This document shows, in pieces, positions 5,984 through 10,796 of a stretch of 10,796 bases of DNA. Origin of the DNA: Planctomycetota bacterium (GTDB taxonomy: Bacteria; Planctomycetota; Phycisphaerae; UBA1845; CAIVHJ01); contig JACZTW010000117.1 in the NCBI GenBank assembly GCA_022573485.1, positions 1 through 10,796 on the forward strand, read 5' to 3'. A program made the position numbers and the translations under genes. Within the stretch, counting starts at the first letter, position 1. Each line of letters opens with the position of its first letter. Below the pieces are notes generated by a model. That model was not told the DNA's origin, did no database searches, and saw only the letters and a program-made list of their open reading frames with translations.

Positions 5984-6829
5984 TCACGACTTGCCCTTCT
6001 CCTCTTCAGGCTTCTCGTCTTTGTTACTCTTCTCTTCTTTGTTCTTGGCAACAAGCGCCTTGATCTCGTCGGGGAGTTTGAAGCGATCTTTGGGCATCTC
6101 AACGTTGTGCTCAATGCTTTCGATTGTGATGACGCGCTTCTGTCCCATAATCTCAATACGGGACTTGTGTGCATACTGCACACCGTCCACCGGGCGAAAG
6201 TCCTCGCTGTATACGACCATGGAAAACTCGCCCATGGGCGTCGCTAGGGTAAGATCGCTACGATAGGGTAGATATGTCTTTGCATCCACATACGTGGTGA
6301 TCACGCTGCCCTCGTGTGGCGTCAATTCAACCTTGAAGCACTCCTTGTCGTCGAGTGTTTCCTTGCTCACACACTCGATCTTCTTGAAATGACTTTTCCA
6401 GTTGAGCAGTCCGTCGAGGTCCGCTTCCAGAAGGGCCAGGGCTCTTTCGCCGCCCTCCTTGATCTGCGGACCGGTCATCATTACAAGGGCCCAGGCCACG
6501 CCATCTGTGACGCCTTCTTCGATCGTTCCCATTCCCTGAATTTCAATGGCAGTGTGCGTCTTGCCCGGTCGAGCGGTGTGTCCCAAGCCTTTGCCGGTCA
6601 TGCCGCCCATGCCGAGGTCCATCGTAAATTTGACAACGCGGTTCTTGATTTTCCGCTTTGCGGCAGCGCCACCCTCTCCTTCGATCATCTTCGCGATGAT
6701 CTCCTCGCTGCTGGGCAGGTCTCCGGCGAGACAGAGAGACGTACGGGTCGCCAGCGTAACGACCAGTGCAAGCATGAGCGGTGTCAACATCTTCAATAGT
6801 TTCGGATTCGCGTTCGTACTAACCGTCAT
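5984..6829 (-). CDS. Secreted LolA-like (lipoprotein-sorting fold) protein
   Basis: Exported 281-residue protein of unknown function. Residues 1-35 are a signal peptide (LMLALVVTLA core, SLCLA before GDLPS). The body (about 41-255) has the pattern of LolA/LppX-like outer-membrane lipoprotein-sorting folds: a short N-terminal helix (SEEIIAKMIEGEGG), then beta strands with GTIEEGVTDGVAWALVMMTG (101-120), KECFKVELTPHEGS, TYVDAKTYLPYRSDL (179-193), ATPMGEFSMVVYSEDFRPVDG (residues 196-216) and a final FKLPDEIKAL. In such proteins the half-barrel binds lipid or acyl chains; here that is inferred from pattern only. The tail (259-281) is Lys/Glu-rich. ATG 6829 has AAGGAG seven bases upstream and gives the signal peptide; the frame is open further upstream but overlaps the S41 gene. 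It lies 34 bases downstream of the S41 lipoprotein gene on the same strand, so they are probably one operon. Confidence 0.85.
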   Translation of the reverse strand: MTVSTNANPKLLKMLTPLMLALVVTLATRTSLCLAGDLPSSEEIIAKMIEGEGGAAAKRKIKNRVVKFTMDLGMGGMTGKGLGHTARPGKTHTAIEIQGMGTIEEGVTDGVAWALVMMTGPQIKEGGERALALLEADLDGLLNWKSHFKKIECVSKETLDDKECFKVELTPHEGSVITTYVDAKTYLPYRSDLTLATPMGEFSMVVYSEDFRPVDGVQYAHKSRIEIMGQKRVITIESIEHNVEMPKDRFKLPDEIKALVAKNKEEKSNKDEKPEEEKGKS

Positions 6830-6863
6830 CGATATTCTCCTTCCAAGTGGACTTACAATTCTT

Positions 6864-8216
6864 CTACTTCGTTTGGATCCAGGCGATCGCAGCCTGAACA
6901 ACAAGATCTTGACCAGCGAGCAGCGACTCGCGTGTCAATTCGATCTGAACATCCGGGATCACACCCACCGCTTCAAGCCTCTTCCCCCCTTTGGAAACGT
7001 AGTCTGCGAAGACGTACTGGAAACCGTCGCCGTTTGGTAAGCGATCGATTATCGATGGCAAGGCTGCTCCCGCGGTCGGCGTGCCGAAGATTTTCGCGCG
7101 GTCGAGATCCTGCAACCCGCCGGCGAAAATCTCAGACGTGGAGGCGGACAGCCCATCAGTCAAAACAGCCACGGGGCCGTCATACGTCAAGGCTCTGGGG
7201 AACACCGCGAAATACAACTCCTGGTTCCGAAGATACATGGTACCCAGTTGAATTTTCTTCTCGCCAATGAGCCAACCCGCCATACCCATTGACAACGCCC
7301 CAATTCCGCCGCCGTTACCGCGAATGTCGATGATCACGCCGTCGGCTTCCATGAACGAATTCATGGCCTTGCCGAATTCTCCCATGAGGTAGTCCGGATC
7401 CCAGAAGCCGTTGAACGCGATGTATCCGATGTTGCCTTCGAGCATCTCATATCGGATTCGAACCACCATCTCGGGCAAACCCATTAAGTGCGTGCGCTCT
7501 CCCGGCTCCGACACGAGCACGACGTCTGTCTCGACGGTGTTGCCGTCACCGTCAAGGAGCCGGAGTTTGACTTTGTCGCCCACATCGCCACGCAACTTGC
7601 GCGACGTCGATCGAGCAAGCCTGAGATCCAGCATCGTGCTGTCGGCATATACTTTGGATACTTTCGTGATCGTGCGCGCAGTCTTGCGGCCGTTCAGCGA
7701 CAGAAGCTCCCAGCCGGGCTTGATTCCTTGTCCTGCACCCGGATAACCCTCTTCCACCGCTGTGATGATCGCTTTGCCGTCGAGCACGCGAACGTCCAGT
7801 CCGGCGTAGCCGCGCTTATCCTTCTTGTCGGAATCGGACGGATCATCGCCGTCCGCCCCTTCTTCTCCGTCTTCGTCGTCTTCGCCGTCGATACTTTCGT
7901 ACGCAGTTACAGGAATGATTCCGAAGTGCGTCTGCCCGAACCGAGCGAGCATTTCTCGCATGGCGGTGCGAACCTCGGGCATACGCTTGGCCTGCTCTAC
8001 ACGCGGACGGTATTCCTCGCGAATCGCATCCCAATCCAAGCCGTTGAGATCCTCGTCATAGTGCTTGTCTCGAACCGTCTCCCAGACGAAATCAAAAGAC
8101 TTGATATTGAGTTCCCGCTCCTCGGCCGTCAGCAGAGGTACGCGGTGAGTGCTGCAACCAGCCGCCAGCAAGAGGAGCGTCGCCAGTGACAAACGGAAAG
8201 GCATAAATGATCTCAT
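6864..8216 (-). CDS. S41-family (tricorn-type, PDZ) peptidase lipoprotein
   Basis: Envelope serine peptidase of 450 residues. A lipoprotein signal precedes the lipobox LAAGC with C21 as the lipidated residue. Residues 30-100 match the helical N-terminal part of the tricorn core and end in RFGQTHFGI with H97 as the likely catalytic His. An acidic linker follows (110-133), then a PDZ-like domain (about 138-236) and the S41 core. The core shows VIIDIRGNGGG (294-304) and GLSASTSEIFAGG (355-367), with S359 at the position of the catalytic Ser430 of E. coli Tsp. The Tsp catalytic Lys position is A384 (GTPTAGAALPS), so the enzyme would use Ser-His as in tricorn rather than Ser-Lys. ATG 8216 has AAGGAG about five bases upstream and gives the lipobox; the longer upstream frame has neither. 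The LolA-like gene follows 34 bases after the stop. Confidence 0.93.
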   Translation of the reverse strand: MRSFMPFRLSLATLLLLAAGCSTHRVPLLTAEERELNIKSFDFVWETVRDKHYDEDLNGLDWDAIREEYRPRVEQAKRMPEVRTAMREMLARFGQTHFGIIPVTAYESIDGEDDEDGEEGADGDDPSDSDKKDKRGYAGLDVRVLDGKAIITAVEEGYPGAGQGIKPGWELLSLNGRKTARTITKVSKVYADSTMLDLRLARSTSRKLRGDVGDKVKLRLLDGDGNTVETDVVLVSEPGERTHLMGLPEMVVRIRYEMLEGNIGYIAFNGFWDPDYLMGEFGKAMNSFMEADGVIIDIRGNGGGIGALSMGMAGWLIGEKKIQLGTMYLRNQELYFAVFPRALTYDGPVAVLTDGLSASTSEIFAGGLQDLDRAKIFGTPTAGAALPSIIDRLPNGDGFQYVFADYVSKGGKRLEAVGVIPDVQIELTRESLLAGQDLVVQAAIAWIQTK

Positions 8217-8464
8217 AGAATCTCCTTGTACTACACTTCGTGTGACGAACAGAGCCCGATCTCTGCTGGTCCACCTTGCCGAACAATGATAAGGCGCAGG
8301 AGTTCCCTCGTGCGTGTTCGACGCGGCCTCCACTCTTTGCCGGCTCGTTTTCGCGTTACGCGGCGCCGATCATGAGCAAGAATGCAGAATGTCGTCGGAT
8401 CTTATATGCACACCTGTGCAATGCCATCGCGATAACCGGCATGATCCGTCTGGGAAACCCGAGG
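8217..8464. other. Intergenic region, 248 bases
   Basis: Must contain the promoter of the S41/LolA-like pair unless they are read through from the 632-residue gene. TATAAG (minus, 8406-8401) lies next to the palindrome TGCACA-CC-TGTGCA (8407-8420), with no good -35 upstream. I see no gene, tRNA or terminator with a T-run here. Confidence 0.5.
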
Positions 8465-10363
8465 CTAAAGTCCTTCGAGACTGCTCTTGACTTTCTTTTT
8501 TTCTTCGCGCTGCTTGGCCAAGTCTGGGACTTCCGTTTTTTTGCGGGGCGTGTATCCCTTGTAGTTCACAATGCGTTGTGAAACCCAGCGATCGCCTTCG
8601 AGGCGACAAATGCTGGAACGAGACCGCTCGAAGTTCTTCTCCGCCAAGACCGGGGCGAGTTTGCTCATGATTCCCAATATCGAGCGGATGGGCTTCGCTT
8701 CGGGGGAGGGTGGAATCATCATCAATCCCATGGGCGCCATTCCAAACATCATGGCCAACTCCTGCCCGGCGTTGCTCGTATCCGCGAACGAGGCGGAGTT
8801 GACCGGCCCTTTGGGCACGATGCCCTCGCGCTTGTAGCGCTCGTCGGTCGCGATGGAGGGTGCATCGCCGGCGGCCGTCGCCAGGCACTTGTTGATGGCC
8901 GGCGCGGAATCGCTGATGTACAACCAGCCCTTGTCCACGCCGACGGTAATCTTCATCCCCATCATCATCATCATCATCATGGGATTTGTGATTGAGCGGA
9001 AACCTTCGGCATTGACATCGGCTGCGGGGGCCATCGTGAGCGTCCCGCTGAAACGGTCCAATTGCCTGAAGAATGAATCTCGGGCCTTGGCGTCGTCGTT
9101 CACCTTGATCTTGAAGACAAAATCCTGGCTGCTGCCAAAGCCGGTCTGAATCGCGCCGGGAAACGTGATCCCGATCATGCTGCCGTCGATCCAACTCAGA
9201 ATTTCATCCTGAAGGTTGAACTCGTTCACTTGCTGCCACTCTGCCCAACGCGCCAGCCACTGCGGCCCTTCATCGAAATTGTGCTCCAGCATGTCCTTGC
9301 CCCACGAATAGAGCATGCCGAGGTCGATGCCCGACGTAGCGCTGTACCCGCTCGCCGAAGCCGGCACGTGCTCGAGCACGCCGGTGATCGGTTTCTGATT
9401 CGCCACCGCCTTGTACAGTTTCTTGGAACGGGCCTCCGGAGTCATCTTCGCCACACTGTGAGCCAGGGTCTTCAGCCCGTCGGTCTCCTCGGTTGCTGCG
9501 AAATAGTCGATGATGTCCACTTCACGAAATAGGTTCGCCAGGATCTTCGCTTTCTTCCCGCCGCCGATGTCGATGCCTTCCTCGGCCTCGGCCGCTATCA
9601 GGCCTTCGGCGAACCCGCGCGCCATCGAGAACACATTATGCACGTCCATGAAAGTGACGCTGTCTTCAGGCTTGGGGAGCTGCGCCATCGCTTCGCGGTA
9701 CCGCGGCGTATCGACCAACCGTTCATACTCACGCGCCTGCGCCAGTGCGGCGAGGATGTCGTTTGCGGCCGCCTGACTGATCGTGAAGCCCAACACATCG
9801 CCCCGGCGAAACAAGTTGAGCGTGATCGGTGTCCAGGCCATGCTCAAAGTCCAAATGTGTCCGCCGTGCGCGCCGGATTTGTCCAGCCGCATGCCCTCGT
9901 CGAAGTTCGCCAATTCCTCCAGGATGGCAATCAAACCCTGCACGTTCGAAGCCAGCGTTTCGGTCCTGGGTCTGAACATCAATGCGCAGTCCTCACGCGA
10001 TTTGACATAAACGAGCGATTCGTTCGCCGCCAGATCACTCCACGCCACGCCCTCGAACAATTCTGCTGCCTGGGTCCAGTGCTTCTCGAAATCAGCGCGA
10101 TCCTCCTCCGTCGGGGTTCTGGTGGTGATCATGTTCATGATATCTTTTTCAATGCCGCTCTTCCGCAGGGCCTCCCACACGTGACTCCAGTGCTTGGTCA
10201 GGAACTCGCGTTCCGGATTGGCCACACGGTGGTGATACAGCAAGCTGCCCGCAGGGACGATCCTGGCCAGCGTGAACTTGCCGGGCTGATCCGCCGCCCG
10301 CAACTGGGACGGAACAATCGAGGACGCCGCAATCGCCATAACGAAAATACGTACAAATGTCAT
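8465..10363 (-). CDS. Large secreted protein of unknown function
   Basis: 632 residues, no recognised catalytic motif. Residues 1-23 look like a Sec signal peptide (MTFVRIFVMAIAASSIVPSQ, then LRA before ADQPG), so the product is exported. The start of the mature part (FTLARIVPAGSLLYHHRVAN, then EFLTKHWSHVWEALRKSGIE) loosely resembles planctomycete secreted proteins often filed under DUF3352, but I recall this only as a pattern. Other visible features: FMDVHNVFSMARGFAEGL (246-263), a run of seven methionines at 462-468 followed by GMK, a Met/Pro-rich patch near MFGMAPMGLMMIPPSP, and a Lys/Arg-rich C-terminus (REEKKKVKSS). ATG 10363 is preceded by GGAG about seven bases away. It has its own gap on both sides (147 and 248 bases), so it is probably transcribed alone. 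Confidence 0.85.
   Translation of the reverse strand: MTFVRIFVMAIAASSIVPSQLRAADQPGKFTLARIVPAGSLLYHHRVANPEREFLTKHWSHVWEALRKSGIEKDIMNMITTRTPTEEDRADFEKHWTQAAELFEGVAWSDLAANESLVYVKSREDCALMFRPRTETLASNVQGLIAILEELANFDEGMRLDKSGAHGGHIWTLSMAWTPITLNLFRRGDVLGFTISQAAANDILAALAQAREYERLVDTPRYREAMAQLPKPEDSVTFMDVHNVFSMARGFAEGLIAAEAEEGIDIGGGKKAKILANLFREVDIIDYFAATEETDGLKTLAHSVAKMTPEARSKKLYKAVANQKPITGVLEHVPASASGYSATSGIDLGMLYSWGKDMLEHNFDEGPQWLARWAEWQQVNEFNLQDEILSWIDGSMIGITFPGAIQTGFGSSQDFVFKIKVNDDAKARDSFFRQLDRFSGTLTMAPAADVNAEGFRSITNPMMMMMMMGMKITVGVDKGWLYISDSAPAINKCLATAAGDAPSIATDERYKREGIVPKGPVNSASFADTSNAGQELAMMFGMAPMGLMMIPPSPEAKPIRSILGIMSKLAPVLAEKNFERSRSSICRLEGDRWVSQRIVNYKGYTPRKKTEVPDLAKQREEKKKVKSSLEGL
8960..8980 (-). 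repeat. (ATG)7 microsatellite coding for seven methionines
   Basis: Seven exact ATG codons in a row inside the 632-residue gene (residues 462-468), read as CAT repeats on the plus strand. Unit length is three, so copy-number change would keep the frame. Confidence 0.95.
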
Positions 10364-10384
10364 AATTCACTCCATACCAAAGTT

Positions 10385-10406
10385 CGGTGCTTGCCAGGAC
10401 GCACCG
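10385..10406 (-). promoter_or_regulatory. Hairpin in the leader of the 632-residue gene
   Basis: CGGTGC (10385-10390) and GCACCG (10401-10406) form a six-pair GC-rich stem with a ten-base loop, 21 bases upstream of the start codon and just ahead of the ribosome site. If transcription starts near the TATAAT at 10438-10443, it is in the mRNA leader. Confidence 0.3.
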
Positions 10407-10437
10407 ACAATCATAATCGACTTGCCTGCATCCGGAG

Positions 10438-10443
10438 ATTATA
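10438..10443 (-). promoter_or_regulatory. Candidate -10 box (TATAAT) for the 632-residue gene
   Basis: A perfect TATAAT on the minus strand, 74 bases before ATG 10363. TTGAAA (10462-10457) is nearby but only 13 bases away, too close for a normal -35; at 16-17 bases only weak matches (CTGTTG, CCTGTT) are found. Confidence 0.4.
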
Positions 10444-10475
10444 AACCGATTCACAATTTCAACAGGTCGAGCGTG

Positions 10476-10500
10476 CGGCGGGCGCGCACTTTCCCCGCCG
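10476..10500 (-). terminator. GC-rich hairpin after the small membrane-protein gene
   Basis: CGGCGGG (10476-10482) pairs with CCCGCCG (10494-10500) around an 11-base loop, starting about ten bases after the TAA of the membrane-protein gene on the minus strand. No T-run follows, so it is at best a weak or factor-assisted terminator. Confidence 0.35.
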
Positions 10501-10510
10501 GCTCTGCTTC

Positions 10511-10796
10511 TTATTCGCCGTGTCGGTGCGAATATTTGTCGAGAAATTCGTCGGACACCACATTGAGGTCGTCCGGCGGCGGGTGCAGTTTCAGGATCCG
10601 AGCGCTGTTGCCGGCCAGCAGGAACAAGACCGAGCCGGCGCCCGCTGAAAATGCGGCCACGATAATCTTCCAGATCGGGGCGGAGATGATCCAGAATGTC
10701 ACGGCTCCTCCCCACCACACAGCTGCCAGGACGCCGGTGACGATCAATGCCCATTGGCCGCTGGATCGATTCTCGCCCTGCAGGCCCAGGCCCGTG
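10511..10796 (-). CDS. Small membrane protein, N-terminus missing (window edge)
   Basis: The frame is open from the window edge to the TAA at 10513-10511, giving 94 residues; the true start may be beyond base 10796. Two hydrophobic helices are visible: ALIVTGVLAAVWWGGAVTFW and, after a short break at ISAPIWK, IIVAAFSAGAGSVLFLLAG. A charged tail follows (HPPPDDLNVVSDEFLDKYSHRHGE at the end). A TTG at 10747 could serve as a start but has no clear ribosome site and would cut into the first helix, and the upstream residues (LQGENRSSGQW) read like normal protein, so I treat it as partial. Family not recognised; function unknown. Confidence 0.65.
   Translation of the reverse strand, partial: TGLGLQGENRSSGQWALIVTGVLAAVWWGGAVTFWIISAPIWKIIVAAFSAGAGSVLFLLAGNSARILKLHPPPDDLNVVSDEFLDKYSHRHGE

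Noticed and set aside
6830..6904. 25-codon N-terminal extension of the LolA-like protein
   Set aside because: Overlaps the end of the S41 gene, lacks a ribosome site and would bury the signal peptide.
8217..8333. 39-codon N-terminal extension of the S41 protein
   Set aside because: AAGGAG just before 8216 and the lipobox at residue 21 fix the shorter start.
10149..10754. 201-codon open frame on the minus strand
   Set aside because: Overlaps the signal-peptide end of the 632-residue protein and the membrane protein in another frame; low-complexity Arg-rich translation.

Overview
The window reads as a high-GC bacterial chromosome segment, most likely from the Planctomycetota or a related environmental lineage. 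That is an inference from the combination of a two-gene phosphatidylethanolamine operon, a secreted squalene-cyclase-like toroid protein, several large secreted proteins without assigned function, a tricorn-type S41 lipoprotein, and many short interspersed repeats between genes. There is no sign of phage, plasmid, transposase, CRISPR, tRNA or rRNA. No gene-free stretch exceeds 300 bases; all gaps are described.

Layout. 1-1287 (minus): the N-terminal 429 residues of glutamyl-tRNA synthetase (gltX), with the 3' end off the window. It carries a 36-codon in-frame insert made of intergenic-type repeat DNA, including a 7-bp tandem repeat. 1508-2521 and 2524-3189 (minus): pssA and psd, two bases apart, which together make phosphatidylethanolamine from CDP-diacylglycerol and serine. 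Divergent from psd, behind a compact regulatory region with a perfect TATAAT and an imperfect hairpin, is a secreted six-repeat alpha/alpha-toroid protein (3332-4501, plus). An M42-type aminopeptidase follows (4724-5857, plus), preceded by two palindromic elements and followed by a third inside a heptamer-flanked element.

From 5984 to the end all genes are on the minus strand. In transcription order these are: the tail of a small two-helix membrane protein (10511-10796, partial); a 632-residue secreted protein of unknown function with a seven-methionine run (8465-10363); an S41 tricorn-like lipoprotein peptidase (6864-8216); and, 34 bases further on and probably in the same operon, a secreted LolA-like protein (5984-6829).

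How the genes work together. Only psd-pssA is a clear pathway. The S41/LolA-like pair looks like a cell-envelope unit (lipoprotein protease plus a lipid- or lipoprotein-binding-type fold), but its substrate is unknown. I see no convincing new multi-gene defence or metabolic system. The signals most worth a second look are the repeat elements flanked by direct 7-bp repeats (two loci, one of them inside gltX), the S41/LolA-like pair, and the secreted toroid gene divergent from the phospholipid operon.
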